A stretch of 62,043 nucleotides of DNA, from positions 1 through 62,043 of the forward strand of contig CAMDLO010000005.1 in the NCBI GenBank assembly GCA_945901765.1, written 5' to 3'. The number at the start of each line of letters is the position of its first letter. The stretch's first letter is position 1. The position numbers and the translations under genes are program-made. Source of the DNA: Cyanobium sp. NIES-981 (GTDB lineage Bacteria > Cyanobacteriota > Cyanobacteriia > PCC-6307 > Cyanobiaceae). Below are positions 17,749-27,471 of this stretch, in pieces. Below the pieces are notes generated by a model. That model saw only the letters and a program-made list of their open reading frames with translations, searched no databases and was not told the origin of the DNA.

Positions 17749-18503
17749 TGGGCGAGCCAGATTCTCAACCCCGCTCCGCGCTCCCCGCTCCTTACGAGAG
17801 TCCCTGGCTGGGGCTGGGGAGAAGCCTGCAGGCTGTTGTGGCCAGTGTCGGCCTCCAGGCCCGCGAGCTGTGGCGGCGCAACCGTGCGGGGGATCTGCCC
17901 TTGCCCCCGTTCTGGCCCCACCCGCTTGCGCCGCTCTACTGGCCGGCGCTGGCACTGGTCGGCCTGATGCTTGCAGCTGGGCTGCTGCTGGGTGTGCCGA
18001 TGCTGGTTGGCCGGCTGCCCCCTTCCGTGGATACGCCTGCACCGCTGACCTTGCCGGAGGCCGTGTCGCCGCCCCGCGACCCGTCAGCCCCCACCGCGCC
18101 GGAGCCGAGTGCCGCCCCACAGCCTGTCCCACAGCCCGCCGTCCTGCCGGCCCAGCCGTCCTCACCGCCTCCAGCTCCACCCGAGCAGGTCTTGGCGGCC
18201 GAGGCCGAGCGCCCGTTGCTCGCTGAGCTGGCGCTGGCGGATCGGCTGGGGATCCTGGCGGCTGCCCGCACCGAGCCCGGGGCAGGGCAGCTGGTGCTGG
18301 TGGTGACAGCCGGCTGGTTCGCCCTGGAGCCGGCCGAACGGCAGAGACTGGCCGATACCTGGCATGAACGCGCCGAGGCGCTCGGCTACGAGCGGCTGCA
18401 CCTGGAGGATGACCAGGGTCGCCTGCTGGCCCGTGCAGCCCGCGTCGGCTCAGGCATGATCCTGCTCGCTCCTCCCTTGCCAGCGGATGCCCGTGGATCT
18501 TGA
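17748..18503 (+). CDS. single-pass membrane protein, Pro-rich middle, unknown function
   Basis: 251 residues. An N-terminal cytoplasmic part (1-60) is followed by one membrane span at about 64-87 and then a Pro/Ala-rich linker (about 92-150). A small C-terminal globular domain (about 150-251) includes LVLVVTAGWFALEPAERQRLADTW and GYERLHLEDDQGRLLARAARVG. That last domain resembles a small alpha/beta unit, but I do not recognise the family. It overlaps the murF start by 17 bases, so a link to cell-wall assembly is possible from position alone. Confidence 0.72.
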   Translation: MGEPDSQPRSALPAPYESPWLGLGRSLQAVVASVGLQARELWRRNRAGDLPLPPFWPHPLAPLYWPALALVGLMLAAGLLLGVPMLVGRLPPSVDTPAPLTLPEAVSPPRDPSAPTAPEPSAAPQPVPQPAVLPAQPSSPPPAPPEQVLAAEAERPLLAELALADRLGILAAARTEPGAGQLVLVVTAGWFALEPAERQRLADTWHERAEALGYERLHLEDDQGRLLARAARVGSGMILLAPPLPADARGS

Positions 18504-19923
18504 GTTGTTGCAGCAGCAGTGGGGAGCACCGCAGCTCGGTGCGCCCCTGGGCGTCAACGCCGCGGAGCCTTTGCAGGCGATCAGCACGGACAGTCGCAGC
18601 CTGGCACCTGGCAGTCTGTTTGTGCCGCTGGTGGGCGAGCGATTCGATGGCCACTGTTTTCTGGCGGAGGCGATCGGCGCGGGTTGCCGTGCCGTGATCG
18701 CTCAGGCCGACCGTCTGCCCGCCGGTGCGCTGGCCGTCCTGGCTGCCCAGGCCACCGCGGCGGGCTGCACCATCTGGCTTGTGGACGACACCCTGCTGGC
18801 TTACCAGCAGCTCGCTGCCCTGTGGCGCCAGCAGTTGGCAGTACCACTGGTGGCCGTGACCGGGTCCGCCGGCAAGACCAGCACCCGTGAGCTGATCAAG
18901 GCGGCACTGGGCCCCCTCGGTGCCGTGCTGGCGTCCAGTGGCAATGAGAACAATGATGTGGGCGTGCCGCTCACCCTGCTCAAGGCGACGCCGGAGCACT
19001 GCGCCGTGGTGCTGGAGATGGGCATGCGCGGGCTGGGGGAGATCGAACGGCTGAGCCGCTGCGCCACCCCGGACGTGGCGGTGATCACCAACATCGGCAC
19101 CGCCCACATCGGCCGCTTGGGCAGCCGCGAGGCGATCGCCACGGCCAAGTGTGAGATCGTCGCCGGCCTCGCTCCCGCCGGTGTGGTCGTGATCCCTGCC
19201 GGCGACCCCCTGCTGGATGCCGCCCTGGCGCGGGTCTGGAGCGGCCGGGTGCGGCGGGTTGCCCTGGCCGGCGATCCGGGCGAGGCGGCTGCCGATCTGG
19301 TCGGCCAGCTGAACGGGGCTGCCTCCAGCATCACCGTTGCCGGCGTGAGCCTGCCCCTGCCCCTGGAGGGGCGCCACCAGGCCCGCAATCTGATGTTGGC
19401 TCTGGCGGTGGCCGCGGAGCTGGGGCTTGCCAGCGAGCGTTGGCAGCCCCTCGCCGTCGATCTGCCTGGCGGTCGCAGCCGTCGCCTCACCATCGGCGGG
19501 GTGACGGTGCTGGATGAGACCTACAACGCTTCACCTGAGGCCGTGCTGGCCGCTCTTGATCTGCTGGCGAGCCAGGGCAGCGGCCGTCGCTATGCGGTGT
19601 TGGGCACGATGCTGGAACTGGGCGAGCGCAGCGTGGCCCTGCATCAGGCGGTGGTCGAACGGGCCGTGGCGCTTGGTCTCGATGGTCTGGTGCTGGTGGT
19701 GGATGGAGCCGAAGCGGAGGCGATGGCTGCAGCTGCGGCCTCTCTGCCCAGGCTGGCCGTGGTGAATGGGCCCGAGCAAGCGGCCGAGCCCCTCGCCGAC
19801 TGGCTCACGCCGGGCGATGTGGTGTTGCTCAAGGCCAGCCGTGGCGTGGCGTTGGAGCGGTTGCTGCCGCTGCTGCAACGCCTGGATCAGACCGGACCAG
19901 GCCAGTTCTCCTTCACCAGCTGA
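18487..19923 (+). CDS. murF: UDP-MurNAc-tripeptide:D-Ala-D-Ala ligase
   Basis: Adds D-alanyl-D-alanine to the UDP-MurNAc tripeptide, the last cytoplasmic step of the peptidoglycan precursor. 478 residues, a three-domain Mur ligase. The N-terminal STDSRSL (33-39) binds the uridine; the P-loop [10 protein letters not shown] is at 126-135; [13 protein letters not shown] (153-165) is specific to Mur[12 protein letters not shown] marks the C-terminal domain. Its 3' end overlaps the convergent glmU gene by 37 bases. Confidence 0.95.
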   Translation: MPVDLELLQQQWGAPQLGAPLGVNAAEPLQAISTDSRSLAPGSLFVPLVGERFDGHCFLAEAIGAGCRAVIAQADRLPAGALAVLAAQATAAGCTIWLVDDTLLAYQQLAALWRQQLAVPLVAVTGSAGKTSTRELIKAALGPLGAVLASSGNENNDVGVPLTLLKATPEHCAVVLEMGMRGLGEIERLSRCATPDVAVITNIGTAHIGRLGSREAIATAKCEIVAGLAPAGVVVIPAGDPLLDAALARVWSGRVRRVALAGDPGEAAADLVGQLNGAASSITVAGVSLPLPLEGRHQARNLMLALAVAAELGLASERWQPLAVDLPGGRSRRLTIGGVTVLDETYNASPEAVLAALDLLASQGSGRRYAVLGTMLELGERSVALHQAVVERAVALGLDGLVLVVDGAEAEAMAAAAASLPRLAVVNGPEQAAEPLADWLTPGDVVLLKASRGVALERLLPLLQRLDQTGPGQFSFTS

Positions 19924-21236
19924 CGGGCGCGGCCCAGGGCCAGGGCACCGCTTGGCACGTCTCTGGTGAGGGTCGAGCCTGCCCCCACGGTGACATTGTT
20001 GCCCAGGGTGATCGGTGCCACCAGCACCGAATTGGCACCGGTCTTGCTCCCTGCCCCGATCACGGTGCGATGCTTGCGCACCCCGTCGTAGTTGGCGGTG
20101 ATCGTGCCGGCTCCCACGTTCACGGCGGCACCGAGGTCGGCGTCGCCGATGTAGCTGAGGTGGTTCACCTTCACCCCTTCCGCCAGGGTGCTGTTCTTCA
20201 CCTCCACGAAGTTGCCCACATGGCAGCCCGCAGCCACCTTGGCTCCTGGTCGCAGCTGGCTGAACGGACCAACGGAACAGTCGGCAGCCACCGTGGCCTG
20301 GCGCAGCACTGCATGCACCACCTGGCAGCGTTCGCCCACGCTGCTGTCCTCGATCAGACAGCCGGGGCCGATGCGACTGCCTGAACCGATCGTGCTGGTG
20401 CCGCGGAAGTGGCACTGGGGCTCGATCACCACGTCGCGGCCGAAGCGGCTGCCTTCGCTGAGCGTGCAGCTGGCCGGATCGACGAAGGTCACCCCCTCCC
20501 GCATCCAGTGCTCCCGCAGACGCTGCTGCAGCACCGCTTCACACTGAGCCAGCTGCAGCCGATCGTTGATGCCGTTGATCTCGTCGGCAACGGCCACTTC
20601 CAGGTGCATGGCCGGGCTGAGCATGGCCACGGTGTCCGTGAGATAGAGCTCACCCTGGTCATTGTCACTGCTCAGGCGCGGCAGCACCTCCGCCAGCCCC
20701 TCCCAGTTGAAGCAGTAGATCCCGGCGTTGATCAGGGTGTTGCGGCGTTGCTCGGCACTGCAGTCCCGATGCTCCACGATGGCGCTGACCCGGCCGTCGT
20801 CGCTGGCGAACACGCGGCCGTATCCGGTGGGATCGGCGAGGCGGGCGGTGAGCAGGGTCACGGCCGCTCCACTGCTGCGGTGCTGGCTGAGCAGCCGCGC
20901 CAGCGTGTCGGGGCGCAGCAACGGCACATCTCCGTTCAGCACCAGCAGATCGCCATGGAAACCGTTCAGGGGCTCAAGCAGCTGCTGCACGGCATGGCCG
21001 GTGCCGTTCTGGGGCTGCTGCAGCACAAACTCCAGGCCGGGGTGGTGCGCCAGCGACTGTTCCACCCGTTCCGCCTGGTGGCCCACGATCAGCAGACGGC
21101 GCTGAGGCTGCAGCTGCTCGCAGCTCGCCAGCACCCGCTCCACCAGGGTGGCACCGGCCAGGGGCTGCAGCACCTTGGGCAGGTCGCTTTTCATGCGGGT
21201 GCCCTTTCCGGCGGCCAGGACGGCAACGGCGAGCAT
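19887..21236 (-). CDS. glmU: bifunctional GlmU: UDP-GlcNAc pyrophosphorylase / glucosamine-1-phosphate acetyltransferase
   Basis: Makes UDP-GlcNAc in two steps for peptidoglycan and lipopolysaccharide. 449 residues. The N-terminal uridyltransferase has LAAGKGTRM (7-15), [12 protein letters not shown], and [10 protein letters not shown]. The C-terminal half is a left-handed beta helix of hexapeptide repeats, with [15 protein letters not shown] and the LVAPITLG turn typical of the acetyltransferase. It converges on murF with overlapping ends. Confidence 0.96.
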   Translation of the reverse strand: MLAVAVLAAGKGTRMKSDLPKVLQPLAGATLVERVLASCEQLQPQRRLLIVGHQAERVEQSLAHHPGLEFVLQQPQNGTGHAVQQLLEPLNGFHGDLLVLNGDVPLLRPDTLARLLSQHRSSGAAVTLLTARLADPTGYGRVFASDDGRVSAIVEHRDCSAEQRRNTLINAGIYCFNWEGLAEVLPRLSSDNDQGELYLTDTVAMLSPAMHLEVAVADEINGINDRLQLAQCEAVLQQRLREHWMREGVTFVDPASCTLSEGSRFGRDVVIEPQCHFRGTSTIGSGSRIGPGCLIEDSSVGERCQVVHAVLRQATVAADCSVGPFSQLRPGAKVAAGCHVGNFVEVKNSTLAEGVKVNHLSYIGDADLGAAVNVGAGTITANYDGVRKHRTVIGAGSKTGANSVLVAPITLGNNVTVGAGSTLTRDVPSGALALGRARQLVKENWPGPV

Positions 21237-21264
21237 CGGCTGAACGATTCGACTGGGCGGGAAT

Positions 21265-22212
21265 CTACGCGGAATGCTTCAGTCCCCAGCGTCGCCGCCA
21301 GGCGCTTGTGGAGGCAGCAGGGCTGGCGGCCTGGGCCAGGCGGCGAGTCGCCTGGATCACGTCCGCAGGCTGGCGCCCGTCCGGGTCGCGGTAGGGCTCG
21401 GCGGCCCGGGTGGTGAGGTGCTCCAGTTCCATCGGCGAGAGGGCGCGCAGCGGGCCGTGCTCGGGCAGATCGCTGGGGCTGGCGGCGGTGCCGAGGCTCC
21501 AGGTGATCGGCCTGGCCCGCCCTGGGACGGCCCCGGGCCCGGCGATCAGGGGAGCGATCGAGGCCAGCCTCAGGCCAGCGAGCTGCAGGCTGCGGCGCAC
21601 GGCGGCGGCGCTGCAGTACGTCAGCAGCCGGCCGTCCGGTCTGAGCAGGCGGGCCAGCTGGCTGAGGAATTCGAGGCTCCAGAGCTCCGGGCAGCGCTGC
21701 GGCGAGAACGCATCGAGCAGCACCAGATCGCAGCGTCCTGCCAGGTGCAGTCCATCCAGCAGCGGACCCAGCCGCTGGCGGGCATCGCCCCAGTGCAGGC
21801 TGGCGGCATGGCCGGCGCTGCGCCACTGGCCGCCGCTGAGCAACTGCTCCAGCATCGTCAGGGTGGATGGCTGCCACTGGCGACGGAAGGATTCAGCGGC
21901 CAGGGCTGCGCCGAGGGGGGCTGGCTCCAGTTCCAGCCCATGGATGACGACCGCCAGGCCCATCGCTGCGGCGACTTCGAGCAAGGCGGCACTGTTGGTG
22001 CCCAGCCCGAAGGCCACATCCACCACCAGCAGGGTGTGACCGGGGCTGAAGCGTTCCAGCTGAGCCGGCTCCACGAACTTCAGGCGGGCCTCCTGCAAGG
22101 CGCCGATCGACCCGTGGAATCCCTCGCCAAAGCGCCCGCTGTAGAGGCTGAAGCTGCCGTCGGCGCCGAACTGGGGCTGCAGGTCGTCAGACGCGCAGTC
22201 GCTGCAGGTCAT
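21265..22212 (-). CDS. MnmC-type methyltransferase domain protein
   Basis: Probably a SAM-dependent methyltransferase acting on the wobble uridine of tRNA, as in the N-terminal half of E. coli MnmC (DUF752). 315 residues. [16 protein letters not shown] near the start and [16 protein letters not shown] (64-79) for SAM binding are characteristic, with [17 protein letters not shown] later. The FAD oxidase half of the E. coli protein is absent, so another enzyme would have to remove the carboxymethyl group. Its start overlaps the end of aroA by 26 bases, indicating one transcript. Confidence 0.85.
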   Translation of the reverse strand: MTCSDCASDDLQPQFGADGSFSLYSGRFGEGFHGSIGALQEARLKFVEPAQLERFSPGHTLLVVDVAFGLGTNSAALLEVAAAMGLAVVIHGLELEPAPLGAALAAESFRRQWQPSTLTMLEQLLSGGQWRSAGHAASLHWGDARQRLGPLLDGLHLAGRCDLVLLDAFSPQRCPELWSLEFLSQLARLLRPDGRLLTYCSAAAVRRSLQLAGLRLASIAPLIAGPGAVPGRARPITWSLGTAASPSDLPEHGPLRALSPMELEHLTTRAAEPYRDPDGRQPADVIQATRRLAQAASPAASTSAWRRRWGLKHSA

Positions 22213-23512
22213 CCCAGAACCCCGGATAGGACACCGCCGCCGCTTCGGGCCGGTCCAGGCTGGTGGTGCCTTCGGCCACCAGGGAGGCCACCGCCAGGCT
22301 CATCGCCACCCGGTGATCCGTCTCGCTGTCCACCGCGGCGCCGCGCAGGGCCGTGACGCCGGTGATGGTGAGGCCGTCTTCCCACTCCTCAATGCGTGCG
22401 CCCATGGCGCCCAGCTGGCGGGCCATCACCGCCAGCCGATCGGTTTCCTTCACCCGCAGCTCGCCGGCATCCCGGATGCGGCTCACGCCTTCAGCGCAGC
22501 AGGCCGCCACCGCCAGCACCGGGATCTCATCCACCAGCCGGGGGATCAGCTCACCGCCGATCTCGAAGGCCTGCAGAGGACCATGGCTCACCTGCAGGTC
22601 CCCGACCGGTTCGCCGGCCACCTCCCGGGGGTTGAGCACGGTGATCTGCGCTCCCATCTGCTCAAGCACCGCGAGGATGCCGGTGCGGCTGGGGTTCAGG
22701 CCCACGTTCCGCACGGTGAGCTCGGCTCCGGGGGTGATGGCGGCGGCCACCAACCAGAAGGCAGCCGAGCTGATGTCCCCTGGCACCACCACGGTCTGAC
22801 CGCGCAGGCTGGAGCCGGGCGTGAGCGTCACTTCAGTCAGGCCGGGGCCGCCCACATCCAGCCGGGCCCCGAAGGCGCGCAGCATGCGTTCGCTGTGGTC
22901 GCGGCTCTGGGCAGGCTCGATCACGGTGGTGGGCCCTGAGGCGGTGAGGCCAGCCAGCAGGATGGCGCTCTTCACCTGGGCTGAGGCCACGGGCGTGCGG
23001 ATGGTGGTGCCCCGCAGCGGCTGGCCCAGCACCGCCAGCGGTGCGAAATTGCCCTGTTTGCGGCCATGGATCACGGCACCCATCTGGGCCAGGGGTGCCC
23101 CCACCCGGCGCATCGGCCGGCCCCGCAGCGAGGCGTCGCCACTGAGCACGAAATGGCGATCTGTTCTGCCGGCGAGCAGCCCGAGCATCAGGCGCATGGT
23201 GGTACCGGAGTTGCCGCAGTCGAGCACCTCGGCCGGTTCCTGGAAACCATCCAGGCCCACCCCCTGCACGGTCACCTCCCCACCGGCCTGAATCGGCGAC
23301 ACCTCAACCCCCATCGCCCGCAGGCAGGCGGCGGTGCTGAGGGGGTCCTCAGCCGGGAGCAGGCCTTGAATGCGGGTTTCCCCCTCGGCGATGGCGCCGA
23401 ACAGCAGGGCCCGATGGGAGATCGATTTGTCGCCTGGAACCCCCACCGTGCCGCGCAGGCTGCCGCCCCCGCTGAGTTGCAGCGGAGTCGAGGGGGCTTG
23501 GCTCGGTACCAC
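22187..23512 (-). CDS. aroA: 3-phosphoshikimate 1-carboxyvinyltransferase (EPSP synthase)
   Basis: The sixth step of the shikimate pathway, joining PEP to shikimate-3-phosphate. 441 residues from the GTG at 23512. Motifs: [18 protein letters not shown] near the N-terminus, [40 protein letters not shown], and [12 protein letters not shown]. The pattern is closer to the Bacillus type than to E. coli. The frame is open upstream to 23869, but that part is antisense to the next gene and has no EPSP synthase features. Confidence 0.95.
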   Translation of the reverse strand: MVPSQAPSTPLQLSGGGSLRGTVGVPGDKSISHRALLFGAIAEGETRIQGLLPAEDPLSTAACLRAMGVEVSPIQAGGEVTVQGVGLDGFQEPAEVLDCGNSGTTMRLMLGLLAGRTDRHFVLSGDASLRGRPMRRVGAPLAQMGAVIHGRKQGNFAPLAVLGQPLRGTTIRTPVASAQVKSAILLAGLTASGPTTVIEPAQSRDHSERMLRAFGARLDVGGPGLTEVTLTPGSSLRGQTVVVPGDISSAAFWLVAAAITPGAELTVRNVGLNPSRTGILAVLEQMGAQITVLNPREVAGEPVGDLQVSHGPLQAFEIGGELIPRLVDEIPVLAVAACCAEGVSRIRDAGELRVKETDRLAVMARQLGAMGARIEEWEDGLTITGVTALRGAAVDSETDHRVAMSLAVASLVAEGTTSLDRPEAAAVSYPGFWDDLQRLRV

Positions 23513-23586
23513 AGGCAGATTTGGCGCGGGTGGGGCGATCCTATTGATTCCGTACGCCGCCGCCCGGATCGGGCACCCTGCTGCCG

Positions 23587-24096
23587 ATGACCATGGGGTT
23601 CTGGCTCCTCTGCCGCGGGCTGCTTCTGTCGCTGCTCCTGTCGCTACTGCTGATCCTGCCGCTGCCGGTCTGGCCCGTGGCTGCCGCTCCCCTTCGTGTA
23701 GATCACTATCGCTGTGCTGGTGACCCGCTGCTTGCCGAGGTCTTCGCCGGTGCGGTCGATGCGCCCGGCATGACCAACAGCAGCGCTGGCACGGTGCCCG
23801 GTTCGTATGTGGTGCTGCACTGGCGCGATGGGACGCTGCAGCTGCCACGGTCCAACAATGCCGGCCCACCCAGCTTCACCGATGGCCGCTGGTGGTGGCG
23901 TGTCGCCGATCCTGAACAGCCTGAGTTCCGTCAGCGTCGCGGCGCGATCGAGGAGTACACCTGCCGCAGGGACCAGCCCGAGCCGACAGTGGCCGCAGAC
24001 CAGGCACCGGCAGCATTGGTTGTGCCGGCTGCAGCGGTTGAGCCGGCTGCAGTGGTTGATGCGCTGCCAGGTTCCGTCCTGAGGGTGAATCGTTGA
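23587..24096 (+). CDS. secreted small protein, possibly MliC-like
   Basis: 169 residues. A clear signal peptide ([16 protein letters not shown] then AAAP, cleavage near residue 34). The mature part has YRC at its start, [31 protein letters not shown], then an Ala/Val/Pro-rich tail of about 40 residues. The two Cys about 85 residues apart and the central DG-xLxL strand resemble the MliC/PliC lysozyme-inhibitor fold, but the match is by pattern only. No partner is obvious, although a secreted muramidase is encoded elsewhere in the window. Confidence 0.6.
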   Translation: MTMGFWLLCRGLLLSLLLSLLLILPLPVWPVAAAPLRVDHYRCAGDPLLAEVFAGAVDAPGMTNSSAGTVPGSYVVLHWRDGTLQLPRSNNAGPPSFTDGRWWWRVADPEQPEFRQRRGAIEEYTCRRDQPEPTVAADQAPAALVVPAAAVEPAAVVDALPGSVLRVNR

Positions 24097-24220
24097 GGGT
24101 TCCTTATCAGGTCGGTCCCTGCCGGGCGCAAACGTTGGGTGCGAGCGTTGGCCAAGCCAAAACCGCGTGTTGCTGAGGTAGCGAATCCCCTCGGCCGTGC
24201 GATCGCCGCGCGATCGCCGC

Positions 24221-25024
<804 letters not shown>

Positions 25025-25061
25025 GCCGCCATGATCGCTGTCGATCTGTGCCATCCGGGCC

Positions 25062-25634
25062 ATGGCTCCAGCTGATGCCCTGCCGCCCTGGCGGCCGTTG
25101 CTGCGCGGCGCCCGTGAGCGGGAGGGTCGCTCCCCCCTGGCGCGCTGGCTGCAGCTGGCCACCATCGCCGCCGACGGCACACCCCGGGTCCGCACCCTGG
25201 TCTTTCGAGGCTGGTCAGGGCCTGCGGCCCTGGATCTGCTCAGCGATGCTCGCAGCGCCAAGGTGACGGAGTTGATCGGGCAGCCAGCCGTGGAGCTCTG
25301 CTGGCTGTTACCCCGCGCCCGTTGCCAGTTTCGGCTCCGTGGTTCGGTGCTGGCGCTGCCGCCGCTGCAGCTTGACCAGGAGCGGTCGCGGCACTGGCGC
25401 CAGCTCACCCCCTCGGGCCGCGCCCTGTGGGGCTGGCCGCCCCCGGGCGAACCGCTGCAGGACGACGGTTGCTTTCCAGCCACGCTGGCCGCGGATGGGC
25501 CGCCGCCTCACACCTTCGCGCTGCTGCGGATCGATCTCACCCAGGTGGAGCTGCTGGAGCTCACCGACCATCCCCATTCCCGTCGCCGCTGGCGCGCTGC
25601 CGCGGACTGGGCGGAGGAACGGCTCAACCCCTGA
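25062..25634 (+). CDS. pyridoxamine 5'-phosphate oxidase-like flavoprotein
   Basis: 190 residues with a split-barrel FMN-binding fold. LATIAADGTPRVRTLVFRGW is the usual first beta-hairpin, followed by AVELCWLLPRARCQFRLRG. The C-terminus RRRWRAAADWAEERLNP resembles the Arg/Trp end of PdxH, but the full set of pyridoxal-phosphate residues is not evident. It belongs to the cyanobacterial PNPOx-like group (sometimes called the Npun_F5749 family), whose role is unknown. It converges on the peroxiredoxin-like gene with 11 bases between. Confidence 0.8.
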   Translation: MAPADALPPWRPLLRGAREREGRSPLARWLQLATIAADGTPRVRTLVFRGWSGPAALDLLSDARSAKVTELIGQPAVELCWLLPRARCQFRLRGSVLALPPLQLDQERSRHWRQLTPSGRALWGWPPPGEPLQDDGCFPATLAADGPPPHTFALLRIDLTQVELLELTDHPHSRRRWRAAADWAEERLNP

Positions 25635-25645
25635 CCCTCAACGGT

Positions 25646-26356
25646 TCAGGGCAGCGGCAGAAAGGGATCGAGAAAGCTGAGCGGCTGCGCCATCGTGGCC
25701 GAGAAACCGAGGATGCCGGCGTCGCGGTGGCTGTAGAGCACGCTGTTGTCGGCTTCGAGCAGAACCGTGCCGCCCCGCTGGGTGAGATGGGCATCGCTGG
25801 GTACGTAGGTGCGCCAATGTCCCAGCACTTCCACCATGTTTCGCAGTCGCACCGTGGCGAGCTCGAACGGCCGCAGATAACCACGGCCCACCAGGTTGAA
25901 CAACGGCAGGTCGAGCCGCTGCGGCGCCTGGCGGTCACCGCTGTAGCCGCGCAGCACCTCGGCCAGCGTGCCGGGCGAACCGATGCCCGCGCACATCAGC
26001 AGCAGGGCGGGCCAAGGGCCGGCCGGGCTCTGCAGACCGGCGTAGAGCCCCAGCTGGCGATGCAGCAGCGGCTCCCTATCCACCTGCAGATGGGTCCGTG
26101 GCAGACCCGTGTAGGCGCAGAACCGTTCGGCCCCCGCCTCATGGCCGATGCCGATCACCAGCAGGCCGATCCCGGCCGTTTCCAGTCTCGGCAGGACCGC
26201 GGCCAGGGCCTGGGCGTATTCAAGGCTGTCGAAATCGCCGAGCTGGCCCACCAGCACCACCAGCCGGCGGCGGCCGGGCGCCATGCCTGAAACGCCGCTC
26301 AGACGATCCAGCAGGGCCTGGGCAACGCCGGCGCCGGTGGGTTGCCAGTCGCTCAT
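25646..26356 (-). CDS. peroxiredoxin-like (AhpC/TSA, PRXL2-type) protein lacking catalytic Cys
   Basis: 236 residues with a thioredoxin-like fold: LVVLVGQLGDFDSLEYAQAL, then LPRLETAGIGLLVIGIG, RFCAYTGLPRTHLQVD, and RQLGLYAG match the PRXL2/AhpC-TSA family in order. Where the family normally has a CxxC after the first strand, this protein reads GDFDS, so the redox centre appears to be lost. The C-terminal half is longer, with VGRGYLRPFELATVRLRNMVEVLG and LTQRGGTVLLEADNSVLYSH. Probably a structural or binding role rather than peroxidase. Confidence 0.75.
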   Translation of the reverse strand: MSDWQPTGAGVAQALLDRLSGVSGMAPGRRRLVVLVGQLGDFDSLEYAQALAAVLPRLETAGIGLLVIGIGHEAGAERFCAYTGLPRTHLQVDREPLLHRQLGLYAGLQSPAGPWPALLLMCAGIGSPGTLAEVLRGYSGDRQAPQRLDLPLFNLVGRGYLRPFELATVRLRNMVEVLGHWRTYVPSDAHLTQRGGTVLLEADNSVLYSHRDAGILGFSATMAQPLSFLDPFLPLP

Positions 26357-26386
26357 CGGTTCGCTCGAGATGGGGAGGGGAGCTGA

Positions 26387-26671
26387 TCAGGTTGTTGGTG
26401 GCCCGATCAGCACCGACAGGATCAGCACCGACAGAACCAGCACCGACAGGATCAGCACCGACAGTTGGTCGAGCCGAGGGCTTCCACCGGCCTTCTGCAG
26501 CATGGCGCGCCGATGGGTCAGCGTGCCGTCAGCTGTTTCGGCCTCCACCGTGAGCAGCCTGGAGCTGGAATCCTTCAACCGTGCCGGAAACTGTGCCGGT
26601 AACCGTGCCGGAAACTGTGCCGGGCCAGCGCAGCGCTGCGGACCGCGATCCGGTTGGTGTTGAAGAGGCAC
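26387..26671 (-). CDS. possible small membrane protein built on two tandem repeats
   Basis: A 94-codon frame from a GTG. It would contain PAQFPARL twice (24-bp repeat), a short polar middle (LTVEAETADGTLTHRRAMLQ), then four LSVLI-type pentapeptides (15-bp repeat) forming a hydrophobic helix, ending IGPPTT. Both repeats have periods divisible by three and neither breaks the frame. An internal ATG would give 38 residues, MLQKAGGSPRLDQ plus the helix. No family is recognised and no clear ribosome site is seen; it could be non-coding. Confidence 0.3.
   Translation of the reverse strand: MPLQHQPDRGPQRCAGPAQFPARLPAQFPARLKDSSSRLLTVEAETADGTLTHRRAMLQKAGGSPRLDQLSVLILSVLVLSVLILSVLIGPPTT
26405..26464. 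repeat. 15-bp tandem repeat, four copies
   Basis: Units at 26405, 26420, 26435 and 26450. Three are identical GATCAGCACCGACAG; the third begins AACC instead of GATC. On the minus strand each unit encodes Leu-Ser-Val-Leu-Ile/Val. It lies just upstream (5') of the peroxiredoxin-like gene. Confidence 0.95.
26577..26624. repeat. 24-bp tandem repeat, two copies (four 12-bp half units)
   Basis: Two 24-bp units at 26577-26600 and 26601-26624 differing only in the last base. Each is two related 12-mers, AACCGTGCCGGA and AACTGTGCCGGT. It is 112 bp from the 15-bp array and lies in the same minus-strand frame. Confidence 0.92.
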
Positions 26672-27002
26672 TGACTGACGATGCCCTTGCTGAGGCTGAT
26701 CGTCACCAGCAGGATCGCCAGCTTCAGACCGCGCGGCCCCGGCCGGCTCTGCTCGAAGGTCTGCGTGTCGCTGTCGTCATGGGGCCGCCGTGCAGCAGCT
26801 CGGTCAGGGTGACCACCATCGCCACGCCTGCTGGTCCAGGGGGCCCTGAACCGGCAGACCCATACCCAGACGCCAGGAGCGTCACCTGGGGGTGCACCTG
26901 ACCTGCCCCCTTCCGTCGAAGCGGCCCCCCCCTGTCGGCACTGTCGTGGCACGCAGGCCTGAGGCACCGGGCGCACGGCAACGGATGGCGGTGGGGGGCA
27001 AC
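26672..27002. other. gap without a confident gene
   Basis: 331 bases between the Rrf2 gene and the repeat region. On the minus strand two overlapping frames each look partly protein-like (GVAMVVTLTELLHGG in one, RGLKLAILLVTISLSKGIV in the next), as if one small membrane-protein gene had been broken by a frameshift. An inverted repeat GGTCA-GGG-TGACC sits at 26802-26814. Nothing else is evident. Confidence 0.4.
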
Positions 27003-27449
27003 TCAGCCCAGCAGCAGGCCCGTCTCGCTGTCGGTGCTCGCTTCGGCACTGCGCAGGTCGAACAGCAGATCCTCCAGGCTGAGAGCGGCCAGGGCCTGCT
27101 GCCGGGCTCGCTCCAGGCGCCGCTCCAGGGCGCTTGTCACCATGTCTGCGGCCGAGATGTCGGAGTTGGCTCCAGCCTCGGCAGCGCTGAGCCCGCTCGT
27201 TTCCCCCAATCCGCTCAGGACCGCTGCCAGGCTGATCGCCGCTGCCGGTCGGGCCAGCCGAAACCCACCCTTCCGGCCGCGGCGCGCTTCCAGCACTCCA
27301 GCTCGCCGCAGCCGCAGCAGCAATTGCTCCAGCATCGGCTGGGGCAGCTGCTGGGCGGTGGCCAGTTGCTGGGTGGAGCGCCAGCACCCTGGCTCCGCTG
27401 CCAGTTCCAGCAGAGCCTTGAGCGCGTGGCTGGCTTGGCGCGACAACAT
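27003..27449 (-). CDS. Rrf2 family transcriptional regulator
   Basis: 148 residues from the ATG at 27449, which has a strong GGAGG ribosome site 9 bases upstream (27459-27463). The winged-helix part reads MLSRQASHALKALLELA, QQLATAQQLPQPMLEQLLLRL, AGVLEARRGRKGGFRLARPA, the classic Rrf2/IscR layout. The three Cys that hold a [2Fe-2S] cluster in IscR are missing; only one Cys is present, near the N-terminus. It is therefore unlikely to sense iron-sulfur status in the same way. It follows ubiD by 22 bases and is probably co-transcribed. Confidence 0.88.
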   Translation of the reverse strand: MLSRQASHALKALLELAAEPGCWRSTQQLATAQQLPQPMLEQLLLRLRRAGVLEARRGRKGGFRLARPAAAISLAAVLSGLGETSGLSAAEAGANSDISAADMVTSALERRLERARQQALAALSLEDLLFDLRSAEASTDSETGLLLG

Positions 27450-27471
27450 CACCCGCAACCTCCGGCGCGGC

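Noticed and set aside
23513-23869. Upstream extension of aroA
   Set aside because: It runs antisense to the secreted-protein gene and is Pro/Arg/Ala-rich; family alignment supports the GTG at 23512.
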